In this document: positions 25,705-36,800 of the stretch, one piece after another
Layout of the letters: each line of letters starts with the position of its first letter
How positions within the stretch are numbered: position 1 is the stretch's first letter
From: Mucilaginibacter pedocola
Lineage (GTDB): Bacteria; Bacteroidota; Bacteroidia; Sphingobacteriales; Sphingobacteriaceae
DNA length: 64,000 nt
Reading direction: 5' to 3'
Assembly (NCBI RefSeq): GCF_002013915.1
Contig: NZ_MBTF01000003.1
Location: 1-64,000 of the forward strand
Notes under the pieces: model-generated
What the model was told of the DNA's origin: nothing
Database searches by the model: none
What the model saw: the letters and a program-made list of their open reading frames with translations, nothing else
Program-made: the position numbers and the translations under genes

Positions 25705-28700
25705 TTATTCCTTAAACATTATCCTCCCGCCATCGCTATGGGCATTAAACTCGGGGGCGTACATACTTTGCAGGCTGCTTACGCCGGTGGCGTAATTGCC
25801 GGGTTGTACCACGCGCAGTTCGTACTCAAAAACGTAGGTGCCTTTGTTCAAGCGGCTGAAGAAGAAATTGGTTGCCACATCTTTTGTTACCTGGTAGTAT
25901 GATAGCCCGTCCTGGTATTTGTATTCGGATAGTTGGGTAACCGGTTCAGTGCCTGCGGGGCGCATATCTTTCAGGTGGATGTAATCGAAATCGCGATCCG
26001 CTTTTAAATTGAGCACTACTTTTAAAATATCGCCAGTTTTTGGCAGATGGCCGGCATCCACCACAACCAGCAGCGGGCCACTATCCGTTTGTTTTTTGAT
26101 GTAGTATTTGCGCACCATCAGCACATTGGTGTTAGATGGTGTTACTTTATCCATCCGCTCGGTATACTGCCAGTACATAGCGCCCCAGTTGATGGTTTTG
26201 CCGGTGTTTGCTATCTCTACTTTTCCCAAAGCTGGTTTTATCTGCTCATCAACCCAGGTGGTTTTCAGGTACCCCGTGCCTGCATCAGCTTTAACTTCGG
26301 GTTTTAATTGTTGCAGCGGCTTGCCATCAAGCTTAATGTTTACCCCAGCGGTGTCTGATAATATATCTCCCCCTTTCAGTAGCAGGGCATAGCAGGCGGC
26401 CGCCGTAGCTTTGGTGGTTTTCCAGTTTTTGGTTTGCTTGTTACGCAGCAGCCATACCTTCATTTCGTTTACGGCGGCAGGGGTATTGGCGGCCTCGGTA
26501 AACAGTTCTATCATCAACGATTGGGTTTCAATAGGGGCTTCATACCAGTGGTAGCCGTATTTATTGGCCGCCCAGTACATCCCCAACTCGTCGGACTGCC
26601 GTGCCGTTTCGGTTAACGACTTGATGATGGCTGCCGTCGTTTCCTTATCGCCCGTACGGAACAGCGTTAAAGCCAGCATCCCTTTTTCAAATTCACTTCG
26701 GCTGGTCCATTGGGCAGCTGCGCGGGCGAGGTAATTTTTGCGCACTTCTTTTAATTCGCCATCTACTTTTGCATCGTTAAAATAGCTGCGGGCGTACCAG
26801 GCGTGTATCTCCAACCCGTGGAGATTGCGGGTTTGGTATTTCTTGTTGATCTTTCGGCTCTCTATTTCATCGTCGATAAGTTGCTTGTCAATGTACTCTA
26901 TAGCGCGCGAACCTATCTGGCCGAGGGATTTAGCGTTATCCGCAGCAAGCCCCGCTTTGTTCAATTGCCCAATGCCCGCTACTATGTGCTGTGTAATGTA
27001 CCTGTCGGCATAGTTACCGCCAAACCATGGGAAGGCACCATTTGGTAATTGTTTTTTTTCCAGCTTGCTTAGGTTTTGGCCAAGTTCGTAAGTGGTTTTA
27101 TTCAGGTCGAACAATTGTGCTATGCGGTTTTTTTGCTCGGTTTCGTTGGTGGCATCCTGCAGCCATGGGGTTTCTTCCAGTAATACCGATTTCAATTCGG
27201 GATTCTTTTCGAGGTTGGATAGCAGCGCTTTCGAATCTGCCGTTTTCCATCTGTCGAATAACTGTTTTATTTTAGGGTATTTGTTTACGATGCCTGCCGC
27301 AAAGCTATTGGCATAAAAACGGCTGAACACCTGTTCGCTGCATTCGTAGGGGAATTCCATCATGTAGGGGAGGGCCTGCACGGCCAGCCATGCAGGGTGC
27401 TGGGTGTATTCCAGCGTAAGCGTCTTGTTTTGCAGGGTATTGCTGCCCGGGTTCAGTAGTTTATCAAAATTGAAGGTTTTGCTTTGCCCTGCACGCACCA
27501 TCAGGGGCAAGGTTTCGGTAAGCAGCATGCGGTTGCTCAGTACGGGTAGCGTATTTTCTTCTCCATCGGTAAAATTACCTGCCGATGCCGTGATGCGGTA
27601 AGTTAATGCCTCTAATCCGGCAGGGATAATAAGCTTGAACGATACACCGGTTGTGGCCGCGCTATCAACCTTGAAGCTTTGTGTGCCATTCTCGCCCTTG
27701 GCAAATAGTTTAACCGGCTGCATGGTCAATGCATTAAAAAGTTCCAGTTTGGCTTCGCCCTTCAGTGCCCCGGGCGATAGGTTAGCCACCCTTGCCGAAA
27801 CCGTCAGGGTATCTTCTTCCCGCAAAAAGCGTGGCATATTGGCGCTTATGCTCAATTGTTTTTGGGTTACAATAGTTTGCTCGGCATAGCCGGTTTGCAA
27901 TTGTTTGTTAATAGCCAGCCCGCGGAACTTCCATTTGGTAAGCGCCTCGGGCACAGTAAAGCTGATGGTTACCTGTCCTTTATTATCGGTACGTAATTGC
28001 GGATAAAAGAAAGCTGTTTCGTTAAAGTTTTTGCGGATGGTGATGGGTTTAGAAGAAATAGCCACCTCTTCTAATTTTTTTAAAGCAGCAACCTTGCTTC
28101 TTAGCCTGCCATCGTAAACTTCGTCATACATCATATAGCCCCTTTTAGCTTTATCGGTGGGCGACGAAATAAAATTATTTAATGAGCTGAGTGTCGGTGC
28201 TTCTTCCATCGCTTGCACCACGTCCGAATTTCCCACAGGCTCGTCAATGCGTATATCGGCATTAGCGTCACCTGCCTGGCTTTTAACCCCCGGGTCGGCA
28301 AGTGATAATTCTTTTACGATTCCCAATGAGCGTCCGGGCAACAACAAAGATCTCATTTGCACAACAAGCTTTAGCCCCGTTGGCGGGCTTACTTTTTTGG
28401 TTATCCATCCTTTTGCGCTAAATAGTAACATGGCATTTGCAGGTACTTTTATTTTAAAATACCCCAGCGAATTGGTGGTTGTACTGATGTTTGTGTTGGC
28501 AATTCGAACTTTAACATCCACGGGACCGAAATATCCGTCGCCAACTACTCGCCCAACAACATCAAACCCGTTTTTTACAAGCGCTACATTCGCCTTGTAT
28601 TTTGCTGCAATTTTTTTGTTGCTTAAAACATTAGGCCGTACTTGTTTGGCCGAGGTTTGAAAACTGTAATAATCAACGTTATAACTGCCGTAATAGTTAA

Positions 28701-31700
28701 AGCCAAGCATGTCTATTTTTTCGTAGTCTGTATTTGCTTGTGTCTCACGGTAGGGGCTATCCTCATCATTGTCATAATCGGTAATTGTATTTATCTCCCT
28801 GGAAACAGGGTCATTTCGCCATTCAAAATATCGTGTCACATATGGTATCCCGCCAAAGCTATATTGCCAACTTACCGATGGCGAAACATCATCCAGCGAG
28901 GCATCGTACATGCCGGCCAGTAATTCGGCTTCCTGCCTGCCTTCGCTGCCCGTTATTTCCAGTTTCCACTCGTCTTTTTCGCCGGGTTGCAGCTTATTGC
29001 GCATACTCAGGAATTTGATGTTTAGCGATTTAATAGTATCTGCCACTAAAATGTCTTGGTAATATTTATAAAGCCGGTTGCCTGCTACCATAGTAAACTG
29101 CACCATAAAACTGTTGCGGGTTGTAGCCGGTACCGGTATGCTTATTTTTTGCGGTTGGCCGGTACTTAAGCCTACGCTGCGGGCGCTAAGCATTTTTTCG
29201 CCGTCAAAAGTTTCCAGCAGTACTTTACAGGGTTTGTTTATTCCCATAAAAAACTCGGCGGGCTGGCCGGGTTTTACGGTGGTACTTAAAGGCAATACCC
29301 AGTGCTCTGTTTTTTGTATAGGCGCTTCGGTTGTTATATTGGTTATGTAGCTTGTTGCCGATACGGTATCTCCGCTTTCGGCACGGGCACTTATCACAAG
29401 TGCGTAAACGCCGGCCGGCGAAGCTGATAGTTTAGCCAGGTCGAGTTTTCCGGCGTCGGCTTTATTTAAGTCCAGTTCTATAGCATCTATTTTTTTCAGG
29501 CGTTGCCACTTTGCGGGGGCATCCTCGCCATCATAAGCAAAGCCCGGGAAGTTCTTATGGTAGTCGTCGCGGCTCATCAGCCATTTATCGGGTGCATCCC
29601 AAAACCGTTCCTTAAAAAACTCGCCGGGCGTTTTCAGTTCATAAATTTCTACCGTTGCTTTTCCGTTTTGGCGCTGATGGGCAGAATTGAATAGCATAGC
29701 TGTTGCGTTTGCCACATTTCCGGGCATTAGCATATCGGGTGTATTAACCTCCAGTTGAAGCGCTTTTTTACTTAACGATAATTGCGTAGATGCAGTTTGC
29801 GTTTCGCTGTTGGCATCGGTAACATCGGCATTTATAGCAAATACGTAGGTTGCATCCGGGCTGCCATCCCATCCCGGTGCAGCTAAAAACTTAAACTCAA
29901 ATTTACCTTGTGCATCAGTGTTAATGGTATCGGTAGCAACCTCATCGGGCGTAGATGTGCCGGCATACCTGTTTTTACCAGTCGGGCGGCGTTCGTAGTC
30001 GATGCGGATATCTTGAGCCCGTTTCACGGAGTAAGCTACCCGTGCACCCGAAAGCCCGTAGCCCGAAAATGCATCTACACTCCCCTTAACGGTAATGCTA
30101 TCGCCAAGCTTAATGGTTTTTGTAAAAGGTTCGAACGATACGCTGAAAGTTGGGCGTTTGTATTCTTCGGCCTTTACAATAGTTAAGCCATTTGCTGTAG
30201 AAAGCGAAATATTACCTCCTACAATGTTCTGTGGAATTACAAAGGACGATGCCGCAGAGCCAAACTCATTGGTTTTTAATTTCAGGGTGGCAAGCTGCTT
30301 GCTGTTTAAATCTTTCAGTTCAACTACAATATCAGCATTGGGCATTATGCTGCTTTTGTTATTTAAGGTTTGTAATTGCAAGGCCTTAAAGTAAATGGTT
30401 TGCCCGGGGCGGTAAATCTGCCTGTCGGTAAAAATTAAAGTCCTTAATTGCGGGATGCCAAAATCCATTGTAAGCGGCCGCGAATCGTAAATATATTGCT
30501 CGGGATTTGAAATATGGTCGCCTTTGTAGCTTATATCAATATCAAGTTCGGATCCGGGAATATCAAATATGAACGAGCCTGTAGCATTGGTTATTCCTTT
30601 TGCTATGACAGGTGTCTCTTTTTTGTTGGTTTTATAATTGTAAGGCCTGTATACCACGGTTATCGCTGCACCATTTATGGGTTCTCCATTTTCTCGGTCC
30701 ACTACCTTTATCTCGCGCCGGCCATCGGGTAAGGAACGGATGATGTATGCCAGCCCACTAACCCTAAACGTATTAAGCTGCAGCAGGCTATCTTTAGCAA
30801 TTGCTTGCTGTGCTACCAATACATAAGCGCCCTTGTTCAGGGCATCTATTTTAAATTCGGTGCTGTGTTCTTTATAGTCGTTTTCAAACGGGAGCGTTAG
30901 CACTTCATCCCGCAAGGGTTTTAGTTTTTTTAAGTAGGCTTCGGTTTGTTTGCCGGGCAATACTTGTCCATCGTGTTCATCCATTTTTTGCATCAGCTTA
31001 AGCTGAGCATCGGTAATGGGGTAAACACGGTAACGTGCTGCCTTAATGTTGCGGTAGGTGATGAGCGAAAGTATGGGCTTATCTAAAGGGTTAATATCTT
31101 CGAGCCTTACCAGTAGCCTTTTTTGCCTTACATCCAGCATAAGGTTATAGGCGCGTATCCAGGCGGGGCTTTTTGGGAGTAATTCAAAGGCTTGTTTTAA
31201 ATAAACCATGGCCAAAGCCGGCTTAGCATTGTCGTTATAATGGTTGCCAATACTGTATAAAGCATCGGTCCTAAAATTACCTGCCGATGTATCGGCCGCA
31301 ATAGCTTTTAACGCCGTTATATACAGCGTGTCTTTATTGATTAAATTTCCATGATTATAAATAAATTCCAACCTTTTCAGGTCGAGGTCGGCAAGTGCTT
31401 CATGGTTGTTTTTACTCAAATGGAAGGCAATGCTTTGTTGCAGGTATTTTACGCCGCGGTATAGTGTAGAGTTGGTATCGGTAGTAGTAATGGCTAACTG
31501 TGAAAAGGCTTTGGCATCGCCAAACAGGCGTTCATCGGTTAGCGCAAAGGGCATTTTTGGCCGGGTGATGGCAGGCTCGTCTGCCAGGAAGTATTCAAAG
31601 GCGCGATGCAGCAGCAGGTCGTAAAGGGTGGGGCGCAGGTAGCGTGTGTTTTTATCGCCTTCTAAAATACCATCCAATATGCCAATGGGCGTTGCCTGTT

Positions 31701-32208
31701 CGCGTTCAGCATCCTGCAACGATGCCGCATACAGCCGCGTAGTTTCGTCTATTAGGGTGGGCAGGCTCCAGTTGCGGAAATCGATACCCGGTTTCTCTAA
31801 ACGACTGCGGTCGGCAAACATATAACGGTTTTGGCTATAAAACTGCCAATACATATCAGCCAAAAACGATTGCAGGATAGGCTTTACAGGAAAATCAGAT
31901 TTGTCGATATCTGCTTTTAGCGTGGTAATTACATTCTCCAACGCATCATCTTCCAGGTAGGTTTGCAGCTTTAAATGGTAAAGGGTTGCCCGTATTATCT
32001 CGGGTGTTTTACCTTCTTGGCGTGCCAGCTCATCTAACTTGTTTACTTCGGCAAGGGCCGATTTGGGCAAGCCAACATTCACCAGCGAATCTATCTTAAA
32101 TACAAGGTTATGGTAACGGTAATCTTTTTGTGCCGATGCGGTTTGCGCCAGCAGTAAAAAGCAGGCAATAAAAAAGCATCCAGCAATTTTGGGGAATTTA
32201 TTTAGCAT
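25705..32208 (-). CDS. Alpha-2-macroglobulin family protein with thioester motif
   Basis: 2167-residue secreted or periplasmic bacterial alpha-2-macroglobulin, a protease trap. Signal peptide about 1-26 (TASAQ). Residues about 30-480 form a helical, Bacteroidota-specific region; macroglobulin domains follow (RQIYRPGQTIYFKALQL near 590, the MG2 mark). An insert near 1203-1263 (FDVVGRVVGDGYFGPVDVKVRI) resembles a carboxypeptidase-regulatory-like fold. The A2M domain has DNKGQVTISFTVPEALTKWKFRG, and the thioester motif is intact: Cys1623 in PYECSEQ (CxEQ). The C-terminus has a receptor-binding-like domain (FNAHSDGGRIMF). There is no lipobox, and no penicillin-binding protein 1C gene adjacent as in proteobacterial loci. 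Longer than E. coli YfhM (about 1650). Confidence 0.92.
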   Translation of the reverse strand: MLNKFPKIAGCFFIACFLLLAQTASAQKDYRYHNLVFKIDSLVNVGLPKSALAEVNKLDELARQEGKTPEIIRATLYHLKLQTYLEDDALENVITTLKADIDKSDFPVKPILQSFLADMYWQFYSQNRYMFADRSRLEKPGIDFRNWSLPTLIDETTRLYAASLQDAEREQATPIGILDGILEGDKNTRYLRPTLYDLLLHRAFEYFLADEPAITRPKMPFALTDERLFGDAKAFSQLAITTTDTNSTLYRGVKYLQQSIAFHLSKNNHEALADLDLKRLEFIYNHGNLINKDTLYITALKAIAADTSAGNFRTDALYSIGNHYNDNAKPALAMVYLKQAFELLPKSPAWIRAYNLMLDVRQKRLLVRLEDINPLDKPILSLITYRNIKAARYRVYPITDAQLKLMQKMDEHDGQVLPGKQTEAYLKKLKPLRDEVLTLPFENDYKEHSTEFKIDALNKGAYVLVAQQAIAKDSLLQLNTFRVSGLAYIIRSLPDGRREIKVVDRENGEPINGAAITVVYRPYNYKTNKKETPVIAKGITNATGSFIFDIPGSELDIDISYKGDHISNPEQYIYDSRPLTMDFGIPQLRTLIFTDRQIYRPGQTIYFKALQLQTLNNKSSIMPNADIVVELKDLNSKQLATLKLKTNEFGSAASSFVIPQNIVGGNISLSTANGLTIVKAEEYKRPTFSVSFEPFTKTIKLGDSITVKGSVDAFSGYGLSGARVAYSVKRAQDIRIDYERRPTGKNRYAGTSTPDEVATDTINTDAQGKFEFKFLAAPGWDGSPDATYVFAINADVTDANSETQTASTQLSLSKKALQLEVNTPDMLMPGNVANATAMLFNSAHQRQNGKATVEIYELKTPGEFFKERFWDAPDKWLMSRDDYHKNFPGFAYDGEDAPAKWQRLKKIDAIELDLNKADAGKLDLAKLSASPAGVYALVISARAESGDTVSATSYITNITTEAPIQKTEHWVLPLSTTVKPGQPAEFFMGINKPCKVLLETFDGEKMLSARSVGLSTGQPQKISIPVPATTRNSFMVQFTMVAGNRLYKYYQDILVADTIKSLNIKFLSMRNKLQPGEKDEWKLEITGSEGRQEAELLAGMYDASLDDVSPSVSWQYSFGGIPYVTRYFEWRNDPVSREINTITDYDNDEDSPYRETQANTDYEKIDMLGFNYYGSYNVDYYSFQTSAKQVRPNVLSNKKIAAKYKANVALVKNGFDVVGRVVGDGYFGPVDVKVRIANTNISTTTNSLGYFKIKVPANAMLLFSAKGWITKKVSPPTGLKLVVQMRSLLLPGRSLGIVKELSLADPGVKSQAGDANADIRIDEPVGNSDVVQAMEEAPTLSSLNNFISSPTDKAKRGYMMYDEVYDGRLRSKVAALKKLEEVAISSKPITIRKNFNETAFFYPQLRTDNKGQVTISFTVPEALTKWKFRGLAINKQLQTGYAEQTIVTQKQLSISANMPRFLREEDTLTVSARVANLSPGALKGEAKLELFNALTMQPVKLFAKGENGTQSFKVDSAATTGVSFKLIIPAGLEALTYRITASAGNFTDGEENTLPVLSNRMLLTETLPLMVRAGQSKTFNFDKLLNPGSNTLQNKTLTLEYTQHPAWLAVQALPYMMEFPYECSEQVFSRFYANSFAAGIVNKYPKIKQLFDRWKTADSKALLSNLEKNPELKSVLLEETPWLQDATNETEQKNRIAQLFDLNKTTYELGQNLSKLEKKQLPNGAFPWFGGNYADRYITQHIVAGIGQLNKAGLAADNAKSLGQIGSRAIEYIDKQLIDDEIESRKINKKYQTRNLHGLEIHAWYARSYFNDAKVDGELKEVRKNYLARAAAQWTSRSEFEKGMLALTLFRTGDKETTAAIIKSLTETARQSDELGMYWAANKYGYHWYEAPIETQSLMIELFTEAANTPAAVNEMKVWLLRNKQTKNWKTTKATAAACYALLLKGGDILSDTAGVNIKLDGKPLQQLKPEVKADAGTGYLKTTWVDEQIKPALGKVEIANTGKTINWGAMYWQYTERMDKVTPSNTNVLMVRKYYIKKQTDSGPLLVVVDAGHLPKTGDILKVVLNLKADRDFDYIHLKDMRPAGTEPVTQLSEYKYQDGLSYYQVTKDVATNFFFSRLNKGTYVFEYELRVVQPGNYATGVSSLQSMYAPEFNAHSDGGRIMFKE

Positions 32209-32310
32209 GAGATTTAGGTTTCTTTATACTACGCTAAATATAGCGCATTATTTTACCGTCACGTACATAAATTGCAGTGTTAGAATAATGTTGTTAAGAG
32301 AAACCTCTTT

Positions 32311-33684
32311 CTATTTCTTCAGTATTTGCAAGCGCGCTACTACGCTATCGCCAACGGTTTTTCCGTAGCCGCTTGATACAATGGTAGAGTTGCGGAAATG
32401 TATGCCGCCGTAAAACCGCGACCATGAAGTTTCATCGGCCGCCTGCCTGAATGATTTAAACGAGCGGCTGCGGATACCAAACTCCAATTCGGAAGTATCT
32501 TTATAAGCAACGTTATCCCCAAAAACACTGGTCAGGGTTTCGGCCGCAGCGGCAGATATAGTGCAATGCCCGCAAGTGTATTCGGGGAAGGGAGGCGTTT
32601 GCAGGTGCGGCCGCCACTCTTTATCAATGTATTGGTTAATAACTGTTTCGGGGCGGGCGGTTTCGTATTTATACTTGGCTGCCCAGCATTCAATAAAGGC
32701 ATCAAACAACGCTATCGAGGTTTCGGCGTAGGCGTATACTGTTGTGGCAAAATCGGCTTTGGCATTGCCTGCTGCTATGCCGGTAATGCTTAACCAATGC
32801 CCCGGCGGCGAAAACTTTTTGGTAATGTATTGCGTGTGCCCGGTTACGTTGAGGCGGCCGGGGTTATCGTCCCAAAAATCGGCAATGTGCTCCTGCTCGG
32901 CGTTCAGGCTGTCTCCCGCGTTTTTTATATAAATAACCTCTTTGTAATACCGGCTGTTTTTATCAGTGATATTAAATGTCGGCGGCGGCACTACATCATA
33001 TTTTTTGGCATCGCTCATTACCATCGGGCGTATATCGCGCCAGTTGGGCTCCACAGCATCGCCATACATGGGTGGGGTGGGTACCCAGCGGCCGGGGCTA
33101 TCGGGTATTACATTGAACTTGCTTAGCGCGCGGGTTTTAAGGTAATTATCCTTTTTGCTCCAGCCAATAATGGCTTTGCTCAGCGTATCGGCATACAGTT
33201 CGGTATTTTTCACCATATCCTCGGGCATGCCGTGGTCCATTGCCAAATTGTGCAGGCTATCAGTATAGGCTTTCATACTACCCTTCGGGAAGGTTACTGC
33301 TTCGCCAACTTTGCAATAGGCAAGCAGGGCTGCGTATTCAAAATCAACATTGGCGGGCGCTGCAGGCACTGCCTTTAAGCCATTTAACAGCCCTACCAGC
33401 GAGCGGTATTTGGTTGGGTTACCCGCCGCAATGGCCTCGTAACCGGCAACCGCCGCATAGGCGTAATTGCGCGATGCTACCACCGGCGTAAAGTTATTCC
33501 CCATAACCAAAGCATTAAGCTCGTGCACGGTTTTGCTGTATAGAGTGGGGTTGTGCAGCACTTTTGCATAGTCGGGTGTTTTTTTGCAGGATGTTGCAGC
33601 AGTAAGAAAAAGAAAACAGGTCCCAATATAAAAGTACAGTATGGCGCAAGCCCGTGGCTTAGCAAAGCAGGTGTTGGTTGGCAT
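32311..33684 (-). CDS. Vanadium-dependent haloperoxidase / PAP2-type lipoprotein
   Basis: 457-residue lipoprotein (hydrophobic N-terminus then AATSC; Cys about 33). The C-terminal third has the PAP2/vanadium-haloperoxidase pocket: KYKYETARP (Lys and Arg near 336-342), the central P-S-G-H position as YTCGHCT near 370, and SRFYGGIHF near 425 with Arg and His. The usual Ser-Gly-His reads Cys-Gly-His, an uncommon change at the oxyanion-contacting serine. Family members either halogenate or hydrolyse phosphate esters. A VCBS/ASPIC lipoprotein gene runs divergently 166 bases away; such pairs are frequent in this phylum, suggesting a shared surface role. Confidence 0.85.
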   Translation of the reverse strand: MPTNTCFAKPRACAILYFYIGTCFLFLTAATSCKKTPDYAKVLHNPTLYSKTVHELNALVMGNNFTPVVASRNYAYAAVAGYEAIAAGNPTKYRSLVGLLNGLKAVPAAPANVDFEYAALLAYCKVGEAVTFPKGSMKAYTDSLHNLAMDHGMPEDMVKNTELYADTLSKAIIGWSKKDNYLKTRALSKFNVIPDSPGRWVPTPPMYGDAVEPNWRDIRPMVMSDAKKYDVVPPPTFNITDKNSRYYKEVIYIKNAGDSLNAEQEHIADFWDDNPGRLNVTGHTQYITKKFSPPGHWLSITGIAAGNAKADFATTVYAYAETSIALFDAFIECWAAKYKYETARPETVINQYIDKEWRPHLQTPPFPEYTCGHCTISAAAAETLTSVFGDNVAYKDTSELEFGIRSRSFKSFRQAADETSWSRFYGGIHFRNSTIVSSGYGKTVGDSVVARLQILKK

Positions 33685-33850
33685 TAAGGTTATAATTAAC
33701 AGGAATATAATCCGGGTATAAAGCCGGGGTTACACTGCGGATAATACGGCTAACAAGCCACCCGCGGTACCGTAAATTTATAGGATATATTATTAATAAC
33801 CACATTTTTTTCTGATATTCAACCAACCAATATTTCCTAATTATATTAAA

Positions 33851-36800
33851 ATGCCTACACCCCTTAAGGATGCTTATAAGCTTTTGCTTATCATTTCTTG
33901 CTTTTCCATATTTACGGCCTGTAATAAACCCAATACGCTCTTTAATAAAATACCTGCCTCGCAATCGGGGATCGATTTTAATAATACCCTTACCGAGAAC
34001 GATACCATTAACCCCATAAACATGGAGCACATGTATAACGGGGCGGGTGTTGCCGTTGGCGATTTTAATAACGATGGCCTTGCCGATCTGTATTTTACTG
34101 CGGGTATGTCGTCGAACAAGCTATACCTAAACAAAGGCGGACTGGCGTTTAAGGATATTACCACCGAAGCCGGCGTAGGCACGGTTAACAAATGGTCTAA
34201 CTCGGCTACCGTGGCCGATGTTAACAGCGATGGCAAGCTGGATATTTACGTAAGCTGCACCAATAAAGATACCCCCGAAGGGCGCCGTAACTTGTTATAC
34301 ATAAACCAAGGGAACAATGCCGACGGCATACCGGTGTTTAAAGAAATGGCCAAAGCCTACGGGCTCGATTACTCGGGTTACTCCATCAACGTGGCGTTTT
34401 TTGATTACGATAACGATGGCGATTTGGATATGTACCTGGTAAATACCAAGTTGGTTAACCGCCTGGCCACCACGTTTGGTGCTACCGGCATCGGTAAGGA
34501 TAATAACGATGTTGACCTGCTATACCGTAACGATTGGGATGCCAAGCTAAACCACCCTGTTTTTATCAACGTATCTGCCGAAGCGGGTATCATCAAAAGG
34601 GGCTACGGGCTGGGGATTGCCATTGTTGATATTAACCTCGACGGCTGGAAGGATGTGTACGTGAGTAACGATTACTACTCGGGCGACCACCTGTACATCA
34701 ACAACCAAAACGGCACTTTTACCGATAGGAGCAAGGAGTATTTCAAACATGAATCCATGAACGCCATGGGCAATGAGTTTGTTGATATAAACAACGACGG
34801 GCTGGCCGATGAAATGACTTTGGATATGAATGCCGAGGATAATTACCGTAAAAAGAAGAACATGGCGGCTCCCACGTATTTTTCGTACCAGAACATGCAG
34901 CGCGAGGAGCTTTCGCTGCAATATGTGCGCAATACCTTGCAACTGAACATGGGCAACGGCTTAAAAGGGAACGATTCGGTTGGCGCGCCAATTTTTGGTG
35001 ATATAGGCTTTTTTGCCGGCGTTGCACAAACCGACTGGAGCTGGACGCCCTCGATAGCCGACTTTGATAACGACGGGCTGCGTGATATCATTATCACCAA
35101 CGGCTTTGCCAAAGACATCACCGATTTTGATTTTAAGGCTTACCGGGGTTCGTCAGAAAACCTGATGCAGCGGGCAAAATTAACGGCGCTTATCCCGCAG
35201 ATTAAAATACCTAACTACGCCTATCGCAATATTACCGGGATAAAGTTTGAAGATGTTAGCAAACAATGGGGTATAGATGAGCCAAGTTTTTCTAACGGGG
35301 CGGTATATGTGGATCTGGATAACGACGGCGATTTAGATTATGCCATAAATAACATAAACGGCGATGCCGCGCTTTATGAGAATACGATAAATAAAGACGG
35401 CAAAATAGGAGCAAACTACCTTGATATAAAACTTACCGGGACTGATAAAAACCGCTTTGCGCTGGGTGCGGTAGTGAAACTTTATTACCAGGGCAAACAA
35501 CAGGTTTACGAGAACTCACCATACAGGGGGTACCTGTCCACCATCGATACTAAAATGCATTTCGGGTTGGGGAAGGTTAAGTCGGTAGATTCGGTAGTGA
35601 TACGTTGGCCGGGCGAAAAAAAGCAGGTGTTGAAAAATGTGGCGGTTAACCAGGTGCTTAAGGCAGATATTAAAGCTGCCAACCTGTCCGATACATGGGC
35701 TCCGCAGTTGGTAAACCATACCTCCTTACTTACTGATGTTACGGAGAAATCGGGCTTTAACTATTTTCATCACCAGGTAGATTATATTGATTTTAATAAC
35801 GAATGGCTGCTGCCGCATAAGTTCTCAGAATCGGGCCCGGGTATAGCTGCCGGCGATGTTGATGGCAACGGGCTCGACGATATTTTTGTAGGTGGCACAA
35901 CCGAGTACCCCGGCCAGTTTTTAATGCAGCAGGGCAATGGCAAATTCATACAGAAACTACTGCCTGCGGATGTAGCGCATAAACCCGATAATATGGGCGT
36001 GCTTTTGTTTGATGCCAATGGCGACAATAAGCCCGACCTGTACTGCGCAAGTGGCGGTAACCGCTATAAAGCCGAAACCGGTAACTATGCCGATAAGCTT
36101 TATATTAACAAAGGCAACGGCAATTTTGCGCCTGATACCACCGCACTGCCGCAAAACTTTACCAGTAAAAGCTGCGTGCGCGCTGCCGATTATAATGGCG
36201 ATGGCAAGCCCGACTTGTTTATTGGCGGCCGCGTATTGCCGGGCAAGTACCCTTCGGCGGTAAGCTCGGCCATATACCGTAACGATAGCCAAAACGGCAA
36301 AGCCAAATTTACCGACGTAACGGCACAGGTAGCCCCGGGCCTTAAAGATATAGGCCTGGTAACCGATGCGCTTTGGACAGATTTTGACAATGACGGTCAG
36401 CAAGACCTGATACTAACAGGCGAATGGATGCCGGTAACTATTTTTAAGAATGATAAAGGGCACTTTAAAAATGTTACCGCAAGCAGCGGCATAAGCGCCG
36501 AAACCGGCTGGTGGAACAGCATAACCGCCGGCGATTTTAATAACGATGGCCTTACCGATTACATAGTGGGCAACCTTGGGCTAAACTCATTCTTCCAGGC
36601 CAGTAAGCAATACCCAGTATCTATGTACGTGAAGGATTTCGACAATAATGGCAAGCTCGACCCAATCTTAACCATTTATTTAAAAGACGTTTTGGGTGGG
36701 GTAAAAAAAGAGTTTACTGCCGGCAACCGCGACGAAATTATTGGTGAACTACCCGTTCTGCGCAAAAAGTTCTTAACCTATAAAGACTTTGCCAATGCCG

